Of a DNA stretch of 64,000 bases, positions 39,014 to 49,228 are shown piece by piece (the first letter of the stretch is position 1; every line of letters starts with the position of its first letter). The notes beneath the pieces were generated by a model. It saw only the letters and a program-made list of their open reading frames with translations, was not told where the DNA came from and made no database searches. The position numbers and the translations under genes are program-made. The stretch is from Paramecium sonneborni (Eukaryota > Ciliophora > Oligohymenophorea > Peniculida > Parameciidae). The stretch covers positions 434,441-498,440 of the forward strand of contig CAJJDN010000020.1 of the NCBI GenBank assembly GCA_905182985.1, written 5' to 3'.

Positions 39014-40771
39014 ATGTAAAATTAAAATGGAGAATAAGAATTGTGTAAATTAACACATCATAATAGGACTTTTATTTGCACAAATACTGAATGTATTTAA
39101 GCTAAAAAATTTTAATTATAATGTCACAAATGTTTAACTTTATAACATACAAATTAAAAAGGAATTTAGAAATTCAAAAATAGTAAAACTGTTCGTCATT
39201 TGGATGATTTTATAGAAATTAAAGAAATATTAAATTATTTAGAATAAAAATATCAAGCTAGATTTAATTTTTTATAAGAAGCATAATAAAGATGTTTTGA
39301 TTTTCAAAAGGAATAAATATAAAAAATCGAAAAATTTCCATTTCACGATTAAAACTTTATAATTTTAGCAAAAGCCGATGTTGATAATAATATTCAAATG
39401 TTTATAAATGAGCTAGGCTTTTATTAAAGAATGTTGAACGAAGCAAAATCATACAATAATTAAACACAAAAATCTATTTTGGACTTATATATAAGAAATG
39501 ATGATAAATTTAATAATGATATCATAAACAAATAAAAATAAGTTTTTGAAAAAATAAGAACTAATTTAGCAAAAAAAGGACTTGATTTTTAAAAAATGTT
39601 TGCAAAGTATAAAATATATTATTCTATTAGTTAAGAAGAAAAAATTCTGAAAGCTGATGAAAGATTAAAGAAATTAGAAAACCCATATGCTTAAAACAAA
39701 TTATTTAAATATAGTGTGATTATTGCTCTACTAATTTTAATTAGTAATCAATTTTCTATTTTAACATCAAATAATTAAAAATAAATTTAGAAAAAAGAAA
39801 CAATTCTAATAGAGTCAGACATTAATTAAATGAAAGAATAATTCTCAGATATTCAATAAGAGAATATTATTAAAATAGAAGAAATAAAAAATACCATTGA
39901 AAATAAATTAATTAGTGAAATTGAATATTTGAAATTGTACAATTAATAATTGAAAGTTGAAATGATAGAAATACAGAAATAATTTAAAGAAATGACAATC
40001 TTTTAGAATTAAACTTTAACTATGCTTTCTTAGGAAGTATATAATCTGAAAGAATAGGTATCAATTTCATTAAACTTAATTTCCAATTTTAATGGTATAC
40101 AATAAATGAATCAACATGATTACTAAAAAGTACTTTAATCTAGTTAGGATGATAAAATATTTATATAAAAATTTGATAAAGTTGATGAAAACATTCAAAA
40201 TTTGAATTTAAGATTGAATAATACTTTATAAGAAATGAAAGAGTATGTAGATTATAGAATTTTTATGAATAAGTAATTTTTTAATGCTCAACGATATCTA
40301 TTAGGGAAGATAGAATAAGATTATCCAATTGTATTATTATAAGGTTTTACATAATAATTTGATTAATTTTTAAATAAGTCCCTTACTCATGAATAAATTT
40401 ATAATTTGTCGAACTCAATTAGTTTGACTGGAATTGCTTGTTTTGGAGGAATATCTATGAAGAAACCAACGCATTTTGCATTAATGGCATGTGATTATGT
40501 ATATGAAATTTTCACAGTTACACATAGTATAGATAAAGCAAGAAAAAGTAGATCAAGTGAAAACCTTTTTTGGTATTTTGCACCTAGAATATCAATTGGA
40601 TTTGCTCCAAATGAAAATGTTCATCTTTAATTAGCAGATAATTTTGATCCTCAAGATCCAAAAAGATTTAGTATGTGGTTGGATCATCCATAAGGAGGTA
40701 GAAGAATAGGAAACCAAACTACTTTAATCAACACAACTGAATATAAAATGGCATTATATGTAATCGAATGA
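39014..40771 (+). CDS. Zinc-binding (B-box-like) membrane coiled-coil protein
   Basis: Single exon, 585 aa; ATG 39014 is preferred because a later ATG at 39028 is in another frame. Residues 9-48 hold a Cys/His pattern like a B-box (LCKLTHHNRTFICTNTECIQ, then CHKCLTLQH). A helical region follows, then one TM segment near residue 230 (LFKYSVIIALLILISNQFSI), then a long coiled coil (about 240-430). The C-terminal ~120 residues form a separate domain with ISLTGIACFGGISMKKPTHF, LFWYFAPRISIGFAPN and FSMWLDHPQGGRRIGNQTTL that I do not recognise but that looks folded. This multi-domain order could suit a membrane sensor or scaffold. Confidence 0.75.
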
Positions 40772-41870
40772 AGAATTTTTAATAAGATAATAAAAAAGTA
40801 TATTTATACTTAATTCTCTATCTAAAATTCTAAATTTTCTTTAAGAAATAATTATAAATAATTAAAATTCAAAATTTTTAATTTTGGTTTTAAAACAAAT
40901 TAAATTACTTTCAAATTCCAAAATACTAAGTTTCTTAAGTAGCAAAAATGTTTTGTTTCAATAAAAAATTAGAAAATGACTTGAATATATTATAGTGTTT
41001 TATTGGAATGTTAAATGAAACAGTTTAATTAATAAATATTATTATATTTTAATAGTTATGATTTTTATAAAATGACAACATAAAAATAATTATAATAAAT
41101 TTATGTAATTAAATATTTGAATTAATTATTCATACATCTTAAAAACATATGTATAATAATATAATAAGGATTAAACCTATGGGACTCTTAAAAATAATAT
41201 AAAGTATAAAATGGAAATAGAGGATAGAATCTTAATCTGATCTTATTTTTAGATTCTATTATTCCATTCAACTAAGTAAATGAATATTTTCTTAATTAAT
41301 TCTTCTTTCTTTCTTGAAACCCTAGAATTAGAATTTTGAGCTTACCTAGGCCTCCAAACATTTATTTTTATTTATCCTTAAATAATAAATAATTTTTCTC
41401 TCACATGTAATCGATTGAAATGCTTGATGCAAATCTTAAGCTTAGCTGTGTGATATAATTACTAAAAGATGTATAATAATCTATTTTCTGGAATATTTAT
41501 TTTGGATAAAGGTAAGGAGAATTCAAAAAAAAACTAATATGAAATTATTGTATTTTTGAGAAATCTATAGCTTTTTTGAAAATTAAGTGATCAGAAAAGT
41601 AGATTCAATTGCTTAGAAGCTCATATTTAAATTATATGACTTTTAAAGAAATAATTTAAAAAAATATAAATATATTTATATTATTAAAAATTTTTAAATT
41701 ATTGATTCCTTTGGGAGAATGACAAATCTTCTATTTATATATATTTTTATTGATTTTTTTTTTGGAGCTAATTAATAATTAAATTAATGAACATAATTTA
41801 TTGCATAGAAGAATAAGATGATTATGTATATATAAAGGTTACCAAAGACTTTTATTATAAGATAATCGAG
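40772..41870. other. Longest spacer, about 1.1 kb, with a possible small minus-strand gene
   Basis: Mostly AT-rich. On the minus strand an ATG at 41361 is followed by a typical 24-nt intron (41322-41345, GTAAG...TAG) and a frame starting MFGGLG/GFQERKKNQLRKYS, which stays open far into the 3' end of the neighbouring gene, so an end cannot be set. A perfect 9-bp inverted repeat (ATAGAATCT/AGATTCTAT) lies near 41222-41260, and an ATGCAAAT octamer at 41427-41434. No RNA gene can be assigned. Confidence 0.35.
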
Positions 41871-42425
41871 ATGGATAGGTTAAATTCAAGAACATCTCAA
41901 TAAGTCTATAATCTATCTCACAAATTTCTAAGAAGAGTTGTTCCATTCTTTATGAATTAATTCCTTATATGGTCAAAAGATTAAAAGGATGAAAATATGA
42001 AAAAAGTATGTGAATTTTTAGAGGAAAGAAAGAAGTTGAAAAATTCAAAACAGTAGAAATTTGAACTAGGAGATTTAAAATTTGTATTTAGCAAAAATTA
42101 ATAAGATCAGGAGAGTTAATATTTAATTAAAATGGCATGGAAATCATTTTTAAATTCTGATGAACTTCGATAAGCGATTAAAAATAACAAAAAAATGAAA
42201 GAAGCTTCAAAAGAAAATTATGCATATGCAATTAATTTATTACTAAATGAACTAGATAAACCATCACCTTACTCTAAATTTTTGTCTATAAATAAATATT
42301 AAGATAATATTAGAAAAAAAATTAAACTAAATACTCAACTAAATTTTGATGAGGAGCAATTTGATGAGGAGCAAGATAATTATGAAAATTCCACCTTGGA
42401 TTACCCTTAAAAAAAGATTATTTGA
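41871..42425 (+). CDS. Hypothetical protein, 184 aa
   Basis: Single exon from ATG 41871 to TGA 42423-42425. Rich in Lys, Asn, Glu and Ser, helical, with no signal peptide or TM segment. An acidic tandem (FDEEQFDEEQDN) lies near the C-terminus. Segments such as KMAWKSFLNSDELRQAIKNN look like a helical bundle. No family recognised; the adjacent gene at 42505 is of similar size but not obviously related. Confidence 0.55.
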
Positions 42426-42504
42426 ATCAAATATCCATTCTATATGTTTGTTTTTCATTATTTAAAAGCCTAAAAAATAAATTAATTATCAATTAAATTA
42501 TTCA

Positions 42505-43035
42505 ATGACAAAATTTGAAGTCTATGATAAAAGGATTTAAATTTAAGGAAAAATTCTTAAAGTTCCAAAACAAATGATTGGTGAAGTGTCTAAACTATTA
42601 AAGGATTAGTTTGGAATTATTTTAACTGAAAAAAAGGATAGTTATTAAAATTAATATAAGATTAAATAAAAGAAGCAAATTGCATAAATTGCATCTCCTC
42701 TAATTAATTATTTTAGAAATTATTGTAAAGATAATTAATATACAATTGTTGAGAATGAACTCTCCGATTTATTAGAAAAAAAAGGAGTTAGAAAAGTTTT
42801 CACCTTACAAGATCTATACGAACTTCAATTCAAAAATAAAAATAGAAAAGAATTTTTAGATAAATGGGAGCCATTTCTAAGTTTAGGTCATGTAGAATAA
42901 TATCTAATGAATAACAAAAAAATTAAGAGTGAAATTAAATTAGAACTAAAAGCCATTATAAGTTTATTGATTTTTGAATGTTAAAAGGAGGATCCAAAAG
43001 AGAGTATGTATAAAAGCTTCTAGATTAAAATATGA
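42505..43035 (+). CDS. Hypothetical protein, 176 aa
   Basis: Single exon, ATG 42505, TGA 43033-43035. Basic, helical, with FEVYDKRIQIQGKILKVPKQ at the start and FLDKWEPFLSLGHVEQYLMN near residue 130. No membrane segment. The pattern of a short beta start followed by helices does not match a family I know. Confidence 0.55.
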
Positions 43036-43957
43036 ATAGAAATCTTTTTTGATGATTTCTAAATATAAATTTTCATAATGTAAATTAATTGAAAATTTTT
43101 ATGTGAAATTATTCTCTTCTAGAAATACTTATTATATAATTTTGATAATAATAATAACTTTAATTATTCTAATATATTACCCTTAATCTACAACATATAC
43201 AACCTAGAGTTTTAGGAAATTTAAAAATAAGAAGATATAGTTGAAAATACTAATGCAATAAAAGAATCTCATTTAAAAAGAACATTCAAATAATTTCAAT
43301 AATTATTAAGAGATCTAGAATACGCTAAAATTGAAGAATGAAGTATTGTTATTACTAATAAATAAATAGTTAAAACAGGGAGGATAAGAAGAAGAAAAGA
43401 AAAGCTCAAGCATTTTTAATCGAAGTATGAAAATATGAATAAAGAATATATAAATTTAAGAGAAAAAATTGCAAAAGCGGAAGGAGAAAGATAAATTATT
43501 ACGGATAAGGAGAAGAAGAAGTAAAAGCATTGAATGTTTAAATTCATTTTCTAGAAAAATAAATTTCAGAGCTTAGATTAGATTATGAAAAAATAAAGAA
43601 AAAAATGAATAACTTCATCATCAAATATTAGATGAAAAATTAATAAAAAAGACCTAGATATATTTTTTAAATATTCCTTAAAATATGTAAAAACGTCCTT
43701 AATCATACTATTGACTAATTTTATGATTTATCGATTTCAATATTAAAATTTCTATATCTTGAAAAATCAATAAAATTATCCATTATTCATTCTATATTAC
43801 ATTAAAGAGAAATTGTGTAAATTATCTATTAATTAGTCTTTACTAATCTCAAGCATTTTAATTATTAATAACATTAACTATTAATTATACTATTGTTTTA
43901 TGTATTTAATTTGTTTATTAAATATTATATTAAATTTTTAAGCTTTTTTTTTAGAGT
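43036..43957 (+). other. Possible multi-exon coiled-coil gene, structure unresolved
   Basis: On the plus strand from about 43120 to 43620 there are coding-like stretches: a hydrophobic segment (YYIILIIIITLIILIYY) followed by Gln/Lys/Glu-rich frames that can be joined by short introns (27 nt after 43349; 20 nt near 43426). The frames do not join without assumptions and no start codon is clear. It may be a real small gene or a decayed one. The remainder to 43957 is AT-rich spacer. Confidence 0.3.
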
Positions 43958-44318
43958 ATGAAAGGATTAGGAGTTTTCCTTATAGGAATTTACGTTGCTA
44001 TTTATGGAATAGCATTATTAACAGACCCTTGGACATAATTACATTATGACAGATCAATTCGATAATTAGGAATGAAAAACTTTTAATAATTTGTTGCTTT
44101 AGGTTTAAAGGTTCGATCTTTATTCGGATTTGCTCATATTTTCGCAGGATATTGCTTAATGAACAAGTATATAAAATATTAAATATATTAGAATATCATC
44201 AATGAAATTAATCATAAGTTGTATATTTGTAATTGATATAATAATTCAAACAGGATTTTAATCAATTCACTAAATTTTTTAAGATGTTATTTTGATTGGA
44301 ATTGTTAATTATATTTGA
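43958..44318 (+). CDS. Small multi-pass membrane protein, 111 aa
   Basis: ATG 43958, one 25-nt intron (44167-44191), TGA 44316-44318. Four hydrophobic segments are visible: FLIGIYVAIYGIALL near the start, FVALGLKVRSLFGFAHIFAGYC in the middle, then LIISCIFVIDIII and a last amphipathic one. A short loop (DPWTQLHYDRSIRQ) follows TM1. The size and topology suit a small organelle-membrane subunit, but I recognise no family. The intron and exact frame make coding likely. Confidence 0.65.
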
Positions 44319-44443
44319 GAATAAGAAATATTTTTTATGTGTTTATAATTCATTATATCAACTCGAAAAATTTTATCTTTAATAATTTATTATATTTTAT
44401 TTTTGTTTATTTCAATACATTTTAATGAATAATAAATAACAAA

Positions 44444-44455
44444 CAACCCCAAACC
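44444..44455 (+). other. Telomerase-template-like motif CAACCCCAAACC
   Basis: Twelve bases that would template Paramecium GGGGTT/GGGTTT repeats. It sits in unstructured AT-rich sequence with a near-palindrome upstream (about 44407-44432) and a perfect 7-bp hairpin AAACTTA/TAAGTTT downstream (44463-44482). It is also only 63 bp upstream of a protein start, and no T-run terminator lies within 200 bp. It may be coincidence. Confidence 0.25.
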
Positions 44456-44517
44456 TTACTAAAAACTTAAGTTAATAAGTTTGTGATTTGCATAAAAAAT
44501 AAATATCTGGAGTCTGT

Positions 44518-46013
44518 ATGGAAGATCTATGTAAATATTCATCAAGAATATTATGTAGTGATTGTTAATTCACTCATTAAAAATGTAATATGAGAATGGA
44601 AATATAGCAATTTCAAAATGAATTATCATATATACTGAATCCAGAATTACATAAAGCAACTTGTCACTATTTTCCTGAACATTCTAAATTATTAAAATAT
44701 ATAGATGAGTTATTTGATAAGGCGAAAAATAAATTTAAACATCATCTTTTAGAATTAGAACAGAAATAATTGGCATTTATTTTATAAGAATAAGGAATAA
44801 TCATTAATTCGAATTAATCAAATCGCTGGGCTTAGTAATTAATTAATATGCGAAATTTAAATCTGAGTAAATAAGAATATGATTCAGCTGTTATAATGAT
44901 GAAAGAGAAATAATCTTTTGATAAAACAGTTATAAATGAAGTAAAACAAACCTTTGATAAATTTAATATTCTAAACAAAAATGTATTAGAACAATTATTA
45001 GTAAACTTTCGTCTACAAAATTTTCATTATGATGTTCAATAATTATATGATGAAGCAATTAAGACATTGAATAAAACAAATATTGATTCTTTTTCTGACA
45101 TAGAAGATAAAATAAAATAAAATAGATTTAAATCTTTAAGTGGAGGTCATGAGTCAGAAGCTTCAATAGTATCAATTACAGAAAGTCCCTCTCATTTAAT
45201 TTCTGGAAGTGATACAGGTAATATTGTGGGTTGGTTTAAACCTAATTACTCTTTAGATTTTAGAATAAAAGCAAATGAAGGATTAAGTGCTTTAGCTGTG
45301 GCTAAACTCTAAGATTAATATTATTTATTTGCAGGGGGATAAGGTATTATAACGGCTTTTTCTTTGTAATCAAAATTAAAAATATTCAATTTAAATGGAC
45401 ATACATAAAGAATATCAAAATTATAATCATATTCTTTAAGAAATTTAATATCAAGTTCTTAAGATGGTACAATAAAATTATGGGATTTGAAAGAAAGAAA
45501 ATATTTTAAATGTTTTAGTGCTCATTAAGGACCTGTTTCAGATTTTTTATTGGAAAAGGAGTTGATAACAGTGGGTTAAGATGGTTAAATAAATTGGGTA
45601 AAAATAATTATTGAAAGTTTAGATTGATCTTGGAAGTTAAACAATAAGAAAATCTACTTAGTTTTCTATTCCAATATTTTGTATAGGATAAATAAAATAA
45701 GGAAAGTATGTTCTTGGTATGGGAGATGGAAGTATAAAGATTTTGAAAGGAACTAAAACAAGAGATTATAAAGTTAGTTAAGATGTAATTTATAGGTATT
45801 AAATACATATAAACTATTAGATTATTAGCTTTAAATAATAAATAAATAGTTTGTTATTCAGGAGATGGTTATTTGTGTGTAATAAATTTAAAAAAATCTT
45901 CTAAAATATTCAAAAGCTCAATTTAGAAAGATGGATAATGGTAAGAGCTTTGTTATATTGATAAATAATTGATGATACCACATTAGGGAAATATTAGAGT
46001 CTATTAAAGATGA
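44518..46013 (+). CDS. WD40-repeat protein with N-terminal Cys/His motif
   Basis: ATG 44518, introns 45598-45622 and 45796-45820 (25 nt each), TGA 46011-46013; 481 aa. The start MEDLCKYSSRILCSDCQFTH has the C-x-C-x2-C-x-H spacing of a zinc-binding B-box fragment. Residues 30-190 are helical/coiled coil. Residues about 215-480 hold beta-propeller repeats: HLISGSDTGNIVGWF, LFAGGQGIITAFSL, NLISSSQDGTIKLWDLKERK, ELITVGQDGQINWID, YVLGMGDGSIKIL, IVCYSGDGYLCVINL. Such B-box/coiled-coil/WD40 proteins are a large family in Paramecium. A scaffold role is inferred. Confidence 0.8.
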
Positions 46014-46105
46014 TAAGATATATATAATTAATGATTAAAATTTTCCTTTTATAATAAATGATTTCAATAAAAGAAATAATTGATTATTTCTATATAATAA
46101 ATATA

Positions 46106-46911
46106 TCAATCTTTCTTACTAAGATTTTATTCTTTTGAAGGATCGTATTTCTTTTTCTTATTTTCTAATTCTGTCCAATTGTTAAAGTCTTTCTTTTTCA
46201 TTTATGCTAAATATTCAAAATAAGTGATTTCCTTTTCTTAACCATCTGCAGTCTTTTCATCTTAGCCAAATATTTTGAAAATTTCTCCATCTAGATTTTA
46301 TCTTCCACATCTAACATATAATAATTCCAAAGTGTCTTCGACAGTTATAGTATTTTTAATTGCTTCTTTGTCATAAGCATACATTAAAAATTATACAAAA
46401 TTAAATAAACCTCTTAAAATTTATGAATACAATACCTTGGTTCTAAATAGGAAGTATCCTTAATACATCTTTTGAACATCAATTAAAATTCATACCAGCT
46501 AATTTGTTCATCTAAGTCTTCATCTATTTCCCAAATCATTCTTTCAACTTCATCACCAACAGGATTATATTTTAGTTTTTTCATCATTGCATAAATGGCT
46601 TTGGCTGAAAATTTAGGTTCATTGGATTTCTTTCTTTTTTATTTTCCAAGTTTAGTATCTCCTTCTGTAGTTTTATTACCATCTGTTTCTTATTCTACTC
46701 TTTTAGGCTCCAATTAAATAAGAGCATTAAACACCTTAATTAATCTATCCTTTTCAACAGCCTTGATTTTCTTGCTCATTATTTTTTCTTCCAATGTCCT
46801 TTCATAGACAGGCAGTTTCTTTCTTCTTTCTTATTCTTCTTAACTTAATGGAGATTCACTTCTGCTTCTAGATGAATTATTCTCTTCTCTATTTTTCTAA
46901 GTGCTTTGCAT
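46106..46911 (-). CDS. EF-hand-like calcium-binding protein
   Basis: Start 46911, stop 46106-46108, one 23-nt intron (46413-46435), 260 aa. The N-terminal 90 residues are charged and low in complexity. A pair of EF-hand-like units follows: EVERMIWEIDEDLDEQISWY (loop DEDLDEQISWYEF with acidic residues at 1, 3, 5 and 12) and a second, weaker unit around KNTITVEDTLELLYVRCGRQ / DLGEIFKIFG-type sequence. The end is basic (FNNWTELENKKKKYDPSKE). This layout is common among axonemal and basal-body EF-hand proteins. Ca2+ binding by the first loop is plausible; the second is doubtful. Confidence 0.72.
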
Positions 46912-47096
46912 TAATTTTATATTAATATAATATATTATTCATTTAATTAGATATTCATTATTAATTTAATATATATTGTAAACAGGATTTGATAAATATT
47001 GTTATATTGATTGAAATTTTTATTTAATTAATAAGTAAATGCTAAATAGAAGGCTACCTGATTAAAGTAAATGATTGATAAATTAATAATATAAAA

Positions 47097-47637
47097 TCAT
47101 TTATCCTTAAGTCTATGATTCCATTTTGCCCTTTCAGCCATGATTAAAGGATTCTAACAAGGTGTGGTTTCTCCAAAATTACCAAGATGATTCTTATATG
47201 AAGTTACATAATGCTTAATCATTCTTTAATTTCTAAAGTTAGTATTTTTTATAACCTATCACCAATTTCTATTTAGCAAAAATTACTAGAAGAGATTCTT
47301 AAACTTTGATCTGCTAATCTATTACGATGAGCTAAAGGATTGTATGGAGATAAAGGTTTATTTCTCATACTTGAAAAACATCTTTGTTTATTATTATAAG
47401 CATCATGATTGGTTGATGTTGAATACATGGATTTACTAATTTGAAATACAGTTAATACTTCAAATAATCTAAGTTTCTTTAATTTGGTTTAAAATAGTAT
47501 GGAACTGCAATAAAATCATCTCCCTTCCTTTTGATATAACTACAAGTTGAGACTTTAGTATTTTTGAAGAAGTCAAAAGATTATTCAGTTTTTTTATTCG
47601 GTCTGGCTTGCAATTAACGATTAAGGTTTTAAGACAT
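47097..47637 (-). CDS. Small basic protein, possibly ciliary, 164 aa
   Basis: Start 47637, stop 47097-47099, introns 47436-47458 and 47233-47255 (23 nt each; the second starts GTT). The protein is basic, Ser/Asn-rich and without membrane segments. Short motifs stand out: YYFKPNQRNLDYL, NKPLSPYNPLAHRNRL and GETTPCQNPLIMAERAKWNH near the C-terminus. Such short P-L and W-N-H motifs recall microtubule inner proteins of cilia, but this is only an impression. The start is 32 bp from the stop of the neighbouring AAA gene. Confidence 0.6.
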
Positions 47638-47669
47638 TATAAATATTAATATAATAAAATATTAAACAC

Positions 47670-49162
47670 TCAAGCAAAATTATTTAGTCTTTAGTTTAAA
47701 GTCTCTTTATACTAATTTAATGTAGGTATTTATTCAGTAACTTCTTTTCTAATTAATTTAGCTGCCCATCTTCTTTCAGCATCTTTACAAATATCAGCAA
47801 TATTTCTTCCACTCATACCATTACTTAATTGACTAAGCATTTCTCTTTCTTTATCTGTTAAATGTTTAGCATATCTTTAAAAGATTTCTTATCTTGCATA
47901 ATCATCTGGTAAATCAAATTTAACAGATAAATCAATTCTACTTAACATCGCAGCATCTAAATCTTATTTTCTATTAGTTGCACATATTAATAATACATTT
48001 GTATTACTTTCAAAAGAATCTATCTTTCTTAATAGAGTAGATAATATTCTTCTTGATGCTTCATGCATTTCTCCTCCTCTTTATTATGCTAAAGCATCTA
48101 TTTCATCAATAAATATAATAACTCTTCCTAATTTTTAACAACTCTTCCATATATCTGAAAATTATCTTTCACTCTCTCCATACCATTTAGACATAAAACT
48201 TTCTATAGGTAAATAAACTAATGGAATTTAAACTTATTATGCTATTATTCTTGCTGTTGTTGTTTTACCTGTTCCTGGAGGACCTTCAAATAAGATTGCT
48301 TTAGGTCTATTTGGTTCATTTTTAACTCTTGTCAATTATGTCATAGATTCATATATTTCTGGATATTACAATGCTAATAATACTGTATCTTCTATATCTC
48401 TCTTTTATTTATCATAACCTGCTAAATAATTCCAATCTAAATTCTTTTCCTTATTATTCGGTAAAAATATTGTCACACCTGTTTTCTCTAATTCTTATAA
48501 TTTCATATCCTATTCTTATTTCGTTTCACTCTATATTTATTAACTATTCCTAAAATTTTTAAGATGAACCACTGTTCTTGGTCTATTTGCCTCCAAATAA
48601 CAAGCCATAAATGCTTCTAAATCTGCATTCGAAAATTATTTGGTCTTCTCCAATATTATTGATATCGAAGGCTTTTCATTTGTCATCTCACCATATATAT
48701 AGATTGTTCCTTAAGTTACTATCTAGCTGTTTTAATCGTCTACACTCTCTTCAAAATCTATTTATAAACTATATATTTAATTTTCATATGTTGAATTCAC
48801 TTCTTTTATTCTAAAACTTCCTTCTAATTTCTATAATCTACACAAAATATTCACTAATAATGCATATATGTCACACTTTCTTTAATCTGCTACAAATGTA
48901 ATCGTATATTTATTTCCTTTTGTTCCAAATCTACATTTATATCACTACTACTTTTTTACTTTACTTCAGAATATGTATCCATCTCATAACCAAATTAAGA
49001 TTTCATCTTTAATATATCTTCTTCTATCTTTTTTCTTGCTTCTACTATAATTTTATCTTCTATGCAATATAATGTTGTTAAACTAATCAAACTTGTACCT
49101 AATATTGGTTTCTTATATCTAATAAAACGAAAACCTGCTATATTCAAAAATTTTCTAAACAT
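47670..49162 (-). CDS. AAA ATPase with N-terminal hydrophobic segment
   Basis: Start 49162 (MFRKFLNIAGFRFIRYKKP), stop 47670-47672, one 23-nt intron (48854-48876), 489 aa. The N-terminus is basic and amphipathic, then hydrophobic (ILGTSLISLTTLYC), compatible with mitochondrial targeting or a membrane anchor. The single AAA module spans about residues 235-470: YLAGYDKQKRDIEDTVLLAL, Walker A EGPPGTGKTTTAR, pore/second region MSKWYGESERQFSDI, Walker B VIIFIDEIDALAQQRGGEMH, sensor 1 VLLICATNRKQDLDAAMLSR and the Arg finger region. Catalytic residues look intact. The region at residues 60-230 has no clear domain. Membrane-protein quality control is one possibility. Confidence 0.85.
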
Positions 49163-49228
49163 TTTTAGAATTATTAAAATAATATTTTATAATCATGCTA
49201 CTTATTCTTTATATTTTTCATATTTAAA

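Noticed and set aside
41300..41360. U1 snRNA-like CTTACCTAGG element
   Set aside because: It is better explained as the reverse complement of a GTAAG intron boundary on the minus strand; the surrounding DNA lacks U1-like stems.
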